From Bacteroidales bacterium (lineage in GTDB: Bacteria > Bacteroidota > Bacteroidia > Bacteroidales > VadinHA17): a stretch of DNA of 64,000 bases. How positions within the stretch are numbered: position 1 is the stretch's first letter; each line of letters opens with the position of its first letter. Below are positions 51,964 through 62,246 of the stretch, in pieces. The translations under genes were made by a program, and so were the position numbers. A model generated the notes under the pieces. The model did not search any database and had not been told where the DNA came from. It was given only the letters and a program-made list of their open reading frames with translations. The DNA is taken from contig JALHSP010000034.1 in assembly GCA_022865305.1 (NCBI GenBank), positions 34,108 through 98,107 of the forward strand. Direction: 5' to 3'.

Positions 51964-54303
51964 ATGAAAAAGAAAATGTTTTTTCTGGTAACCATTATGA
52001 CACTGGTAGCAGTATTGTCGTATGGACAAAATGGCAAAAAGTATTTTAAGGCAGGAAATGAATTTGCCAAGAATATGAAGTTTCAGGATGCTATTGCACA
52101 ATTTACCAGTGCTATTGATCTGGAACCCTCAAATACCAATTATTATTTTGCCAGGGGCAAGGCATATGAATCATTAAATAAGTTAGATGAAGCCGGAGCC
52201 GATTTTGATAAAGCTATTGTATTTGCCCCAAAAAATGTCAATGCTTTAATAAGCCTTGGAGGGATTTATAACAAGACTGGCAGATTTGAAGAAGCGCTTC
52301 CTCTCCTTAACAGGGCATCCGGTATTGATAAGCGAAATCGCACGGTATATCCTGAAAAAGTAATCACTCTTATCGGGCTTGAGAAGTACGATCAGGCACT
52401 CAGGGTTTCTGATACAGCAATAATTGTAAAGAAGAAAAGTCCCATAAATTATTATTACCGCGGGATCATTTATAATAAACTGAATAATGAACTTTTCGCA
52501 AGAAGAGAGCTGGGAAAATCTATCTCAAAGGACAAGAAACTTGTTGAACCCAGACTTGCCCTGGCTGAACTTCTTCTGCCTACTGATGCTCAGGGAGCTT
52601 TGGATCAGTGTAATGAAATTCTTAAGTATAATAACAGGAACACTGCTGCCTATCTTATGAGAAGTAAGGTTTACATGAAAAATCTTGACTATCCCAATGC
52701 AATCAATGACATTTCTAACACCATAATTATTGAACCTGAGAATCCTGATTTTTATCTTTTCAGGGGCAATTGTTACCAGGAGTTTAATCAGCACGCCTAT
52801 GCAATCAGTGATTTCTCAAAATATATTTCGCTGAAACCGGATGATCCGGATGCATATTTTGCCAGGGCAAAATCGTACGAAGAAAGCATGGATTTGAATA
52901 AAGCCATGGACGATTATGAGAAGATCACAGTCCTTTCCGAGTTTAACCAGGAAGCCCGTAAATTACTCAAAGGTGCACAGGACCGGATTTATGAACTTAA
53001 CCGTGAAACAATACCACCCGAGATTTCAATTGTCAGCCCTGCTCCAATGAATAATGCTGTCGAAATCAAAGGGGATAATGACAATCTTCTGATTACGGGT
53101 AAGGTTACAGACAAGAGCAAGATAAAATCATTGACAATTAATAATGAACCCGTTACGATAGCAGAAAAAGATGGAGAATATGAATTCTTATCTAATATTG
53201 ATGTCGAGGGAATGGATAAAATCACATTGGTTGCAAAGGATGATTATGATAATGAAAAGTCTTTAACTTACTCTCTCACCCGTACTGAAATTGGACGTCC
53301 CAAAATCATAGTCCTTGCTCCATATGCATCTGATAACGGACAGATCTATCTGGAAAATAATTCACAGTATCTTTTCCTGCAGGGAAGAATAAGTGATGAG
53401 AGCAAGATAAAATCCATATTTATCGAGGGAGTTACAGCCAGTTATCCTGTAGGAGATCTGAATCCAACCTTTACTGCCACAGTTGACATACTTAATAAGA
53501 ATAAAATAATTGTTGAAGCTGAAGATATTTACGGAAACCGTCAGTCGGGTGAATTCAAGCTTAACAGGGAAGGGGCAACCCTTGCCCAGTCCAATCCGAT
53601 GGGCAAAACATGGGTGATATTTATTGAAAATTCTGCCTATTCGTCATTTGCAAGCCTCGACGGCCCGCTAAAAGATATAAACCTTATGACAAGGGCTTTT
53701 GCAGGTTACCAGATCCATAATATCATTCATAAACAGAATATGACCAAAGAAGAAATGGAGAAATTCTTTTCGATTGAGCTAAGGGACCTTATCAGAACAA
53801 ACCAGGTAAAATCGCTGCTTATCTGGTATGCAGGACATGGCAAGTCAATAAATAATGTTGGTTACTGGATTCCTGTTGACGCCAAACGTGATGATGAATT
53901 TACCTATTTCAGCCTCAGTACCTTAAGAGCATCAATGGAATCTTATTTAAGTTATCTGACACATACACTTGTTGTTTCTGACGCATGTGAATCAGGTCCG
54001 AGTTTCTATCAGGCAATGAGGTCAGAACCTAAGAAGAGAAGTTGTGACGACTGGCAGGCAACACAATTCAAATCGTCGCAGGTATTTTATTCGGCAGGGT
54101 ATGAACTTGCTGTTGATGACTCTCAGTTTACACGAACATTCGCAACAGCATTGACTAATAATCCAAATGCCTGCATCCCGATTGAGGAAATTGTAACCAA
54201 AGTAGCTACTGCAGTCAGTGAAAATAATAAGCAGAGAACAAAGTTCGGCAAGATAACAGGCCTGAAAGATGAAGACGGGACTTTCTTTTTCATTGCCAAA
54301 TAG
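51964..54303 (+). CDS. Exported TPR - Ig-like - caspase (C14) peptidase protein
   Basis: 779 residues: signal peptide (MKKKMFFLVTIMTLVAVLSYG), about nine TPR units (about 25-345; e.g. AIAQFTSAIDLEPSNTNYYF), two Ig-like/beta-sandwich domains (about 350-540) and a C-terminal caspase domain (about 548-779). The catalytic dyad is present: His625 in WYAGHGKS and Cys675 in VVSDACESGP. Bacterial caspase-like peptidases cleave after basic or acidic residues and can take part in regulated cell death. The signal peptide places this one in the periplasm or outside, which is unusual for a death effector. The stop is 6 bp before the ATG of the sensor phosphatase, so the two are almost certainly one operon. 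Confidence 0.88.
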   Translation: MKKKMFFLVTIMTLVAVLSYGQNGKKYFKAGNEFAKNMKFQDAIAQFTSAIDLEPSNTNYYFARGKAYESLNKLDEAGADFDKAIVFAPKNVNALISLGGIYNKTGRFEEALPLLNRASGIDKRNRTVYPEKVITLIGLEKYDQALRVSDTAIIVKKKSPINYYYRGIIYNKLNNELFARRELGKSISKDKKLVEPRLALAELLLPTDAQGALDQCNEILKYNNRNTAAYLMRSKVYMKNLDYPNAINDISNTIIIEPENPDFYLFRGNCYQEFNQHAYAISDFSKYISLKPDDPDAYFARAKSYEESMDLNKAMDDYEKITVLSEFNQEARKLLKGAQDRIYELNRETIPPEISIVSPAPMNNAVEIKGDNDNLLITGKVTDKSKIKSLTINNEPVTIAEKDGEYEFLSNIDVEGMDKITLVAKDDYDNEKSLTYSLTRTEIGRPKIIVLAPYASDNGQIYLENNSQYLFLQGRISDESKIKSIFIEGVTASYPVGDLNPTFTATVDILNKNKIIVEAEDIYGNRQSGEFKLNREGATLAQSNPMGKTWVIFIENSAYSSFASLDGPLKDINLMTRAFAGYQIHNIIHKQNMTKEEMEKFFSIELRDLIRTNQVKSLLIWYAGHGKSINNVGYWIPVDAKRDDEFTYFSLSTLRASMESYLSYLTHTLVVSDACESGPSFYQAMRSEPKKRSCDDWQATQFKSSQVFYSAGYELAVDDSQFTRTFATALTNNPNACIPIEEIVTKVATAVSENNKQRTKFGKITGLKDEDGTFFFIAK

Positions 54304-54309
54304 AAATTG

Positions 54310-57300
54310 ATGAAAATAAATTCTTGGTCTTATAATATTAAGGTCATCAGGTTTCTCTGCCTGATGACCTTATTTCTTATGTTACCTTTTTCCCTTTTAA
54401 GATCCCAGATATATTTCTTTGAAAAATATGGTGTGGAGGAGGGTCTTGGTTCCTCGAAAGTCTATTCTGTTCTGCAGGATAAAAACGACTGGATATGGTG
54501 TGGAACAGAAAGCGGCGTTTCCAGATGGAATGGCTCAAAGTTTGAGAATTTCAGTTCCAGAAGCGGATTGGCAGGAGGAGGTGTGTTCAGCATGGCAGAG
54601 GATTCACTCGGCAGGATCTGGTTCGGGCATATAAATGGTGGGTTGACTCTGTTCGACGGAAGATACTTCGGGAAAATAAAATTTGATTCAATTGCCATTA
54701 CAGGAGACATAACTAGTATAAGGCAAATAAAAAACTACATCTGGATCACGACTTATAGTAATGGTGCTTTCAGAATACCTTTTCCGGAGCCGGGTGACTC
54801 CCTGTTAACGGGGAAACAATACATTGGCAAAGATGGATTGACTGATCAGATTTCATCATCTTATATAGGGAAGAATGGAGATTATTATTGCATTGGAAAA
54901 GACGCTGGAATTAAAAAGTATAATCCTGAAAAGGATCAGTTTGAGAATTTCAGTCCGTCAGGCTTCCCGAGATATTTTGCAGTGATTGTAATGTTTGAAG
55001 ATTCCAGGGGAGATTTCTGGTTTGGAACTCATAACGGGGGGCTCTACAGAAAAATTGCCGCTACAGGTGAAATGAAGATTTACGATTCAGTCAGGGATGG
55101 GCTGGCATTAAACGATGTTACATATATAACAGAAGATTATAAAGGAAATATCTGGGTGGGGACATGGGGCGGAGGAATCACTGTTTTTTCAGGAGAAAAA
55201 ATGAGGATCTTCGATAAATCAAACGGACTGGAAGCAACTTCAATACATTATATTCTCGAAGACAAAGAAAAAAATGTAATCATTGCCGATCAGTATACAG
55301 GGATTAGTGTTTTCAAAGGGGATCATTTTACAACATATTCTGATGAAAAGATACTCCCGGATAAAAGCGTTTTTGCAGTGGAAGAAGATAATCTTGGCAG
55401 GTACTGGTTTGGAACTAATGCCGGGATTTCTGTTTATAATCCTGAAGTACAGGGAAAAGACCAGTTGCAAATATTTAATAATGGAAGAAACGCAATCGGT
55501 AATAAAATAAGATTTTTAGAATCAGATAATAGAGGGAACATATGGATAGGTACTGAGGGCAATGGTCTTTCCAGCTACAATACAGAATTAAAAAGATTCA
55601 TCTTTGATACTAAAATAAACAGATATCTTCATGAAATTATAACTGCACTTATTGTCGACAGAGAAGACAGGTTATGGATAGGTAATATGGACAGACTGGT
55701 TGTACTGGATCACGCAAATCAGGACACCTTAACCTATACCCAGACATCAGGACTGGCCGGGAACTCTATAAAAGTCCTTTTTTGTGACAGTAAAAACAAT
55801 ATCTGGATCGGATCGGAAGAAAAGAGCGGCCTGACAAAATATGATGCCCGGACAAGGAAATTTAAAAAAATAAATATAGGTGATGGTTATGTCCCGCAAA
55901 CAATAGCGCAGACCAGCGATTCAAGAATATGGGTGGGGACAGCAAGCGGCCTGCTCTGCATTCAAAATGACTCTGTAACCATGATCCTTACTGATGAAAC
56001 CGGTCTGCTTTCAAATAATATTAAGTTACTTCAGCCTGAAGGAAAGAATTTCCTCTACATAGGTACAAATTCTGGATTGAACAGGTATAACCTTTCTGAC
56101 AATACAATTGCTTCGTTCACAAAAAGAAACGGATTTACCGGGATAGAGGCATCCCCCAATGCATCAATAAAAGACAGTAAAGGAAACCTCTGGTTCGGTA
56201 CTGCCAACGGTGTGACAATGCTTGCACCAGGGAAGATGCCACCTGTTGATGCAAATCCCCAAACGCATTTAAGCAGTATGGAGGTAAATTATAAACCACG
56301 GGAAATGAGAAAGGATCTGAAGCTGAATTATAAGGAGAAATCACTCTCATTTAATTATTATACTGTAAGTCTGGTAGATCCTGACGCTATAAAATTTAAA
56401 GTGATGTTAAAAGGTTCGGATCAGGACTGGAAACCTGCAACCCGTCAGGCAAGGGAAGATTTTCCGAACCTTGCTCCCGGGCACTATACCTTCAGAGTAA
56501 TGGCTTCAAACAGTTACGGTTACTGGAATGAAGAGCCTGTTGAGTATTCCTTTGTGATCATGCCGCCGTTCTACCTGAATCCCTGGTTTATTGCTTTATG
56601 TTTAATGCTTGCAGCTGTTGCCATAATATCATATATAAAGATACGGGAGCGTAACCTTATTAGGGAGAAAAAGATTCTTGAAGCCAAGGTGGAGGAGAGA
56701 ACTGCAGAAGTAGTCCAGAAAAGTGCGGAAATAGAACAAAAAAACAGAGATATCACTGCAAGTATCAGGTATGCCGAACGTATACAAAGAGCAATGCTCC
56801 CGCGGGAAAATACATTTAAGAATACATTCGTATTATTCATGCCGAAAGATATCGTAAGCGGTGATTTTTACTGGATGTACGATAACGGCGACTGGCAATT
56901 AATTGCTGTGGTTGACTGCACAGGTCATGGTGTACCAGGTGCCTTTATGTCAATTATCGGTCATAACTCGCTTAATAAAGTAGTGAAAGAATATGGCATT
57001 ATACAACCTGCCCTTATTCTGAATCAACTGAATACCGAAGTAGTTACAGCCCTGAAGCAAAGGAATGAAGAAACAATAAATGATGGAATGGATCTGACGC
57101 TGATAGCTTTCAACAGGAAAAAATACATTCTTGAATTTGCCGGCGCTTATAATCCGTTATACATTGTTCGTGACGGAATACTAACTGTCTATAAAGGTGA
57201 CAGGTTCCCAATAGGAATGACCACTGTTGAAGACAGGAAACAATTTATAAATCAGAAAATTGACATTCAACCGGGTGACATGCTCTATATGTGTTCTGAC

Positions 57301-57498
57301 GGTTATGCTGATCAGTTTGGTTCCATTGATGGCAAGAAATATAAATCAGGAAATGTAAAGAGATTATTATCCGGAATATGGCAGCTTCCTGTAAACGAAC
57401 AGAGAGAAAAGCTGGAAAGAGAAATACTTAACTGGAAAGGCGATCTGCCACAGGTAGATGATATATTGTTTATCGGTACAAGAATGCCTGAACGTTAA
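54310..57498 (+). CDS. Beta-propeller sensor with Y_Y_Y domain and SpoIIE/PP2C phosphatase output
   Basis: 1062 residues from ATG 54310 (an upstream TTG is less likely). Order: N-terminal signal/anchor (about 10-30), about 12-14 two-component-propeller repeats (about 35-640; e.g. DRLWIGNMD, GNIWVGTWGGGITVF), Y_Y_Y domain (about 665-750, LAPGHYTFRVMASNSYGYW), transmembrane helix (about 756-776), coiled coil (ILEAKVEERTAEVVQKSAEI) and a SpoIIE-type phosphatase (about 830-1062) with metal-site segments IVSGDFYWMYDN and VVDCTGHGVPGAFMS. It resembles hybrid two-component sensors but replaces the kinase with a PP2C phosphatase. Its partner may be a phosphoprotein such as the SiaC-like protein at 38704-39144. 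Confidence 0.9.
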   Translation: MKINSWSYNIKVIRFLCLMTLFLMLPFSLLRSQIYFFEKYGVEEGLGSSKVYSVLQDKNDWIWCGTESGVSRWNGSKFENFSSRSGLAGGGVFSMAEDSLGRIWFGHINGGLTLFDGRYFGKIKFDSIAITGDITSIRQIKNYIWITTYSNGAFRIPFPEPGDSLLTGKQYIGKDGLTDQISSSYIGKNGDYYCIGKDAGIKKYNPEKDQFENFSPSGFPRYFAVIVMFEDSRGDFWFGTHNGGLYRKIAATGEMKIYDSVRDGLALNDVTYITEDYKGNIWVGTWGGGITVFSGEKMRIFDKSNGLEATSIHYILEDKEKNVIIADQYTGISVFKGDHFTTYSDEKILPDKSVFAVEEDNLGRYWFGTNAGISVYNPEVQGKDQLQIFNNGRNAIGNKIRFLESDNRGNIWIGTEGNGLSSYNTELKRFIFDTKINRYLHEIITALIVDREDRLWIGNMDRLVVLDHANQDTLTYTQTSGLAGNSIKVLFCDSKNNIWIGSEEKSGLTKYDARTRKFKKINIGDGYVPQTIAQTSDSRIWVGTASGLLCIQNDSVTMILTDETGLLSNNIKLLQPEGKNFLYIGTNSGLNRYNLSDNTIASFTKRNGFTGIEASPNASIKDSKGNLWFGTANGVTMLAPGKMPPVDANPQTHLSSMEVNYKPREMRKDLKLNYKEKSLSFNYYTVSLVDPDAIKFKVMLKGSDQDWKPATRQAREDFPNLAPGHYTFRVMASNSYGYWNEEPVEYSFVIMPPFYLNPWFIALCLMLAAVAIISYIKIRERNLIREKKILEAKVEERTAEVVQKSAEIEQKNRDITASIRYAERIQRAMLPRENTFKNTFVLFMPKDIVSGDFYWMYDNGDWQLIAVVDCTGHGVPGAFMSIIGHNSLNKVVKEYGIIQPALILNQLNTEVVTALKQRNEETINDGMDLTLIAFNRKKYILEFAGAYNPLYIVRDGILTVYKGDRFPIGMTTVEDRKQFINQKIDIQPGDMLYMCSDGYADQFGSIDGKKYKSGNVKRLLSGIWQLPVNEQREKLEREILNWKGDLPQVDDILFIGTRMPER

Positions 57499-58070
57499 AT
57501 TTTTGCTATACTCCTTGGATCCTCAATCCATCCCTTGTTTTGAGAAAGAAAGAACATAACCTCTTCAGGCGTGGCAGCTATTTCCCAGATTCCTTTATGT
57601 TCAAGTCTGAGAAAATGATCCGAAATCATATGTTCAAGAAATTCAATGAATGATTTGTAATAATCTGATGTGTTCAGAATAATTATCGGACCTTTAAAAA
57701 GGCCAAGTTGTTTAAGTGTTATTGCTTCAGTCAGTTCCTCGAGTGTTCCGATACCCCCTGGCAGGGCAACTACAGCATCTGCCATCGCAAACATCTTTCT
57801 TTTTCTTTCTCCCATGTCGGGGGTAATAATCATCTCACTGATGCCATGATGTCCCCAGCCTTCATCTTTCATGAATAAAGGTATTACCCCTGTGATTCTG
57901 CCCCCTTTTTCCAGTGCGGCATCAGCAAGCTTCCCCATAAGACCAATACCCCCTCCTCCATAAACAATATCAATGCAGGCTTCTGCCAGAAGTGAACCAA
58001 GCTTTACGGCAGCATCAGCGTACTCGTTGTTCACGCGGCTGCTTGAAGATGCAAACACACATACTGTCAT
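57495..58070 (-). CDS. LOG-family nucleotide phosphoribohydrolase-like protein
   Basis: 191 residues from ATG 58070 (MTVCVFASSSSRVNNEY); the frame extends three codons upstream to a TTG. The LOG signature is intact: VYGGGGIGLMG for phosphate binding and ALPGGIGTLEELTEAI (PGGxGTxxE). The family cleaves nucleoside 5'-monophosphates such as cytokinin ribotides, or AMP, into base and ribose phosphate; the bacterial role is often unclear. Its stop codon overlaps the stop of the sensor phosphatase on the opposite strand (57495-57498). Confidence 0.92.
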   Translation of the reverse strand: MTVCVFASSSSRVNNEYADAAVKLGSLLAEACIDIVYGGGGIGLMGKLADAALEKGGRITGVIPLFMKDEGWGHHGISEMIITPDMGERKRKMFAMADAVVALPGGIGTLEELTEAITLKQLGLFKGPIIILNTSDYYKSFIEFLEHMISDHFLRLEHKGIWEIAATPEEVMFFLSQNKGWIEDPRSIAKI

Positions 58071-58087
58071 CAGGAACAATTAAAAAA

Positions 58088-58113
58088 GGCCGTTACAGTT
58101 GACCTGAACGGCC
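58088..58113 (-). terminator. Rho-independent terminator after trxA
   Basis: GGCCGTT - 12-nt loop - AACGGCC, followed on the minus strand by TTTTTTAATTG. It separates trxA from the LOG gene downstream. Confidence 0.8.
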
Positions 58114-58133
58114 GGAAGGGATTAATTCAGTTT

Positions 58134-58451
58134 CTAAAGAAGAGCATTAAGCTTATTTAAAAAATTATTTTTTGGAACAGCACCGACCTGTTTGTCGGCT
58201 AACTTACCGTTTTTGAAGAATAAAACAGTTGGGATATTCCTGATCCCGTACTTTGCAGCAACCTGCGGACTGTTATCAACATCGCATTTTACAACAACTG
58301 CCTTTCCGGAATATTCTTTGGATATTTCTTCAATTATTGGAGCAATCATTCTGCAGGGACCACACCACTCTGCCCAGAAATCGACAATAACAGGTTTCTC
58401 TGATTTAATAACGATTTCATCGAAGTTTCCATCATTTACCTCAAATGCCAT
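58134..58451 (-). CDS. trxA: Thioredoxin
   Basis: 105 residues, the standard thioredoxin size, with active site FWAEWCGPCRMIAPI, the cis-Pro loop RNIPTVLFFKNG and no signal peptide, so it is cytoplasmic. It reduces protein disulphides using thioredoxin reductase. It lies 50 bp after dnaE on the same strand and has a strong terminator, so dnaE-trxA may be one transcript. Confidence 0.96.
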   Translation of the reverse strand: MAFEVNDGNFDEIVIKSEKPVIVDFWAEWCGPCRMIAPIIEEISKEYSGKAVVVKCDVDNSPQVAAKYGIRNIPTVLFFKNGKLADKQVGAVPKNNFLNKLNALL

Positions 58452-58501
58452 AATGTATATTATTTTAACGGTTATTTTAAATGCGTCGTGTGTAAAGATA
58501 A

Positions 58502-61500
58502 CTAATTAACTTTATATTCAATGCCGGGATGATCATCAAGATAGGATACAAATTCCTTATTAAGTCTGACACGGAAGGTCCTTGAAAACATAGATAGAGA
58601 GATTTTATTATCAGCATCAAGAAACAGGAATTTAAGCTCTGTTTCACCCGGATTTTCCCTGATCAGCTCTTTAAGCTGATTAATCATTTCATTGCTGAGA
58701 TTTTCAGGATCTATTTTAAGTGTTACCGATTTAATAAGCTCGTCCTTTACACTCGACAGAAGATTTATTTTTTTTATGCTGAATTCCAGTTCTTCTTCTT
58801 TATATTTTCTTTTCTGAACTCTTCCTTTTACAAGAAGATAATAACCTAGGATTAGAAACTTACTGTTATCAAGATAATCCTTGTCAAACATCACAAATCT
58901 GAATGAGTCGGTATAATCCTGCAGCGTGAATGTGCAGAAGGGTTTGTTATTTTTACCTATCCCGTTTTTTGTATCCGTTATCATTCCTGCAACAACAACC
59001 TCCCTGTCAAGATAATCACGCAAATTCTGAATATCTGCCAGTGTTGCTGTTGTAAACGTATTGATCTCGAGTTTAAAATCATCGAGAGGATGGGATGAAA
59101 GATAAATCCCGATAACCTCTTTTTCCCTGTTAAGTTTTTCAAGCTTGGGCCAGTCAGGGCAGACTGATGGTTCTGGTTTTATCATTTCAAAACCACCCGC
59201 GTCACCGAAAAGGGTCTGTTTGTTTGAATTCTTTATTGTCTTGGCATTATTTCCATACCGGATAAGGCTTTCAATAAAGCTTGAACCTTTGGTGTCAAGT
59301 GAAAAATATTGCGCCCTTAAGATATCCGGAAAACAATCAAATGCACCTGCAACAGCCATGGCTTCAAGGTTTTTCTTATTCAGGGCGTTGAGGTTTACCC
59401 TTTCAACAAGATCGTACATATCTTTATACAGACCATTTTTCTCCCTTTCTTCAATAAGCTGAAGTACAGCATTTTCACCCACGCCTTTTATTGCTCCCAG
59501 ACCAAAACGGATATTGCCGTCCTTATTTACAGTAAACTTGACATCACTCTCATTTATATCCGGTCCCAAAACCTCCATGCCCATCCTCCGTGTTTCATCC
59601 ATGAAAATTGTGATCTTTTTGATATCACTGATATTACGGCTCAACACAGCTGCCATAAATTCTGCCGGGTAATGAGCTTTCAGATAACCGGTCTGGTATG
59701 CAACAAGTGCATAACAGGTAGAATGGGATTTATTAAAAGCATATTGTGCAAAAGCTTCCCAATCGGACCATATCTTATTAACAATATTTATATCATAGCC
59801 TTTTTTGATGCATCCCTCCTCAAACTTAAGCTTCATTTCATCCATGATGGATTTTTTCTTTTTTCCCATCGATTTACGGAGAGAATCTGCCTCACCTTTG
59901 GAAAACCCTCCAAGCTCCTGTGAGAGTTGCATCACCTGTTCCTGGTAGACAGCAATTCCATAAGAGTCATTGAGGTATTTTTCCATTACCGGTAAAGGAT
60001 AGTCAATTTTTTCAGTGCCATGTTTCCTCCTGATGAATTTCGGAATATATTCCATAGGACCGGGACGGTAAAGCGCATTCATGGCTATCAGGTCTTCAAA
60101 CCTGTTAGGTTTAAGATCCCTGAGGTATCTTTTCATCCCTGTTGATTCAAACTGGAAGATTCCGGTGGTTTCCCCGTTACTGAATAATTCAAAAGTTTTA
60201 TTATCATCAAGAGGTAATGTATCTATGGTGATCTCCATTCCCTTTGATTTTTTTATATTATAGATTGCATCCTTTATTATTGAAAGGGTTTTTAATCCAA
60301 GGAAATCCATCTTAAGCAAACCCACCGACTGAACATGGCTTCCATCATATTGTGTTGCATATAGATCCGTATCTTTTGCTGTGCAAAGAGGGATATAATT
60401 GTCAAGTGAATCCTTTCCGATTATTATTCCACAGGCATGAACACCGGTTTGTCTGACAGATCCTTCAAGCACTTCAGCATATTTAAGAGTCTGTGATATC
60501 AGTTTATTTGATGATTCCTTTTCTTTGGCAAGCTCAGGTACTTCTGCATATGCCTGCGAGAGTGTAATACCGGGTCTTTCAGGAACGAGTTTCGCAAGAC
60601 GGTCAGCATCCGGAAGCGGTAGTTTTTGTACTCTGGCAACATCCCTGATAGCCATTTTAGCAGCCATTGTACCAAATGTGATAATATGTGCTACTTTATC
60701 ATGTCCATATTTGTTAACAACATATTGTAATACCGATTCCCTTCCGTCTTCATCAAAATCTATGTCAATATCGGGCATCGAGATGCGGTCAAGATTAAGA
60801 AACCGTTCAAAAAGCAAGCCGTATTGGATGGGATCTATATCGGTTATCCTGAGGCAGTAAGCCACTGCTGAACCAGCTGCTGAACCTCTTCCGGGACCGA
60901 CTGAAACGCCCATTTCCCTTGCAGCTCTGAGAAAATCCTGAACAATCAGAAAGTATCCGGGATAACCCATCTTTGCAATTGTCTCCAGTTCAAAATCTAT
61001 CCTCTCTGTCTGTTCTTTGGTAAGAACGCCCCATCTTTCTTCTGCTCCTTTATAAGTAAGAAACCTGAGATATTCGTCCTTGTCAGTATGGCCGGCGGGT
61101 AATTCAAACTCAGGCATAATAGGATCATGGTCGAGTTTAAATTTTTCAATCCTGGAAACAAGTTCTGCAACATTCTCCACAGCTTCAGGAATATCAATGA
61201 AAATTGCCCGCATTTCTTCTTCACTTTTAACATACTCCTGTTTTGAATATCTTAACCTGTTAGGATCGTCAATATCCTTGGCTGTATTTATGCAGATCAG
61301 TCTGTCATGAGCTTCAGCATCCTCGGCATTAATGAAATGAACATCATTGGTTGCTATAATCTTTACATTGTACTTTGCGGATAATTTTTTAAAGACATCT
61401 ATTACCTTCTGCTGCAGAGGAAAAACAGTTCTGTCGGCATCAGGGTCATAAGTCTCGTGTCTTTGAATCTCCAGGAAGAAATCTTCCCCGAAAATATCCA

Positions 61501-61987
61501 GGTAACTCTTCAGGGCAGCTTCGGCACCTCCAATAGTACCGTTAAGAATTTCATCCTGAATTTCTCCTGCAAGGCATGCCGATGTTGCAATTAGACCCTC
61601 ACGGTATCTTGACAGTAACTCCTTATCAACACGGGGCTTGTAGTAAAAGCCTTTAATCCATGCAATCGAAACAAGCTTAATGAGGTTTTTATATCCCGTT
61701 AGATTTTTTGCGAGTAAGATGAGATGATCGCCGGAACGGTCCTCTTTGCCACTTACCTCGGCAATAGTTCTTTTGGCAACATATATTTCACATCCAATTA
61801 CGGGTTTGATTCCTTTCTTTGAAGCGGCTGCATGAAACTCTTTAACACCAAACATATTACCATGGTCAGTAATTGCAACAGCTTCCATCCCCAAAGATTT
61901 CACTTTGTCAATCAGCTTTGAAATATTGGAAGCGCCATCTAAAATAGAGTATTGAGTATGAACATGTAAGTGTGAGAAAGTTGCCAT
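58502..61987 (-). CDS. dnaE: DNA polymerase III alpha subunit
   Basis: 1161 residues from ATG 61987 (MATFSHLHVHTQYSILDG), the start of the PHP domain; the frame is open 43 codons further upstream but that part is not family-like. Order: PHP domain (1 to about 270), palm with catalytic Asp406 and Asp408 in PDIDIDFDEDGR, fingers/thumb (KMDFLGLKTLSIIKDAI, LYRPGPMEYIPKFI), helix-hairpin-helix (GLGAIKGVGENAVLQLIE) and OB fold (VVAGMITDTKNGIG, FVMFDKDYLDNSKFLILG). It is the replicative polymerase. A -7 box TATTTTTG (minus strand, 62021-62028) lies about 35 bp upstream of the start. Confidence 0.97.
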   Translation of the reverse strand: MATFSHLHVHTQYSILDGASNISKLIDKVKSLGMEAVAITDHGNMFGVKEFHAAASKKGIKPVIGCEIYVAKRTIAEVSGKEDRSGDHLILLAKNLTGYKNLIKLVSIAWIKGFYYKPRVDKELLSRYREGLIATSACLAGEIQDEILNGTIGGAEAALKSYLDIFGEDFFLEIQRHETYDPDADRTVFPLQQKVIDVFKKLSAKYNVKIIATNDVHFINAEDAEAHDRLICINTAKDIDDPNRLRYSKQEYVKSEEEMRAIFIDIPEAVENVAELVSRIEKFKLDHDPIMPEFELPAGHTDKDEYLRFLTYKGAEERWGVLTKEQTERIDFELETIAKMGYPGYFLIVQDFLRAAREMGVSVGPGRGSAAGSAVAYCLRITDIDPIQYGLLFERFLNLDRISMPDIDIDFDEDGRESVLQYVVNKYGHDKVAHIITFGTMAAKMAIRDVARVQKLPLPDADRLAKLVPERPGITLSQAYAEVPELAKEKESSNKLISQTLKYAEVLEGSVRQTGVHACGIIIGKDSLDNYIPLCTAKDTDLYATQYDGSHVQSVGLLKMDFLGLKTLSIIKDAIYNIKKSKGMEITIDTLPLDDNKTFELFSNGETTGIFQFESTGMKRYLRDLKPNRFEDLIAMNALYRPGPMEYIPKFIRRKHGTEKIDYPLPVMEKYLNDSYGIAVYQEQVMQLSQELGGFSKGEADSLRKSMGKKKKSIMDEMKLKFEEGCIKKGYDINIVNKIWSDWEAFAQYAFNKSHSTCYALVAYQTGYLKAHYPAEFMAAVLSRNISDIKKITIFMDETRRMGMEVLGPDINESDVKFTVNKDGNIRFGLGAIKGVGENAVLQLIEEREKNGLYKDMYDLVERVNLNALNKKNLEAMAVAGAFDCFPDILRAQYFSLDTKGSSFIESLIRYGNNAKTIKNSNKQTLFGDAGGFEMIKPEPSVCPDWPKLEKLNREKEVIGIYLSSHPLDDFKLEINTFTTATLADIQNLRDYLDREVVVAGMITDTKNGIGKNNKPFCTFTLQDYTDSFRFVMFDKDYLDNSKFLILGYYLLVKGRVQKRKYKEEELEFSIKKINLLSSVKDELIKSVTLKIDPENLSNEMINQLKELIRENPGETELKFLFLDADNKISLSMFSRTFRVRLNKEFVSYLDDHPGIEYKVN

Positions 61988-62246
61988 AAATGGGATTAAT
62001 AATTCAATTTGGTCTGTTAACAAAAATACGCAATAATGAGTTATGTTCAGAGAAGTTTTTACATACGCAGGAAAATCATCCGTACTCCCTGAAGTACCAG
62101 TTATAAACCCAAACATGCAATCTGTCTATTGTACAAATCAATCAATTATTAAATTGATTAATTTTCAAAAAGTGACACAGTCACAATAATGGACAGTAAA
62201 AGGAATCTTTGCATTCCTCATTTATTATTAACCTAAACTAAATGCC

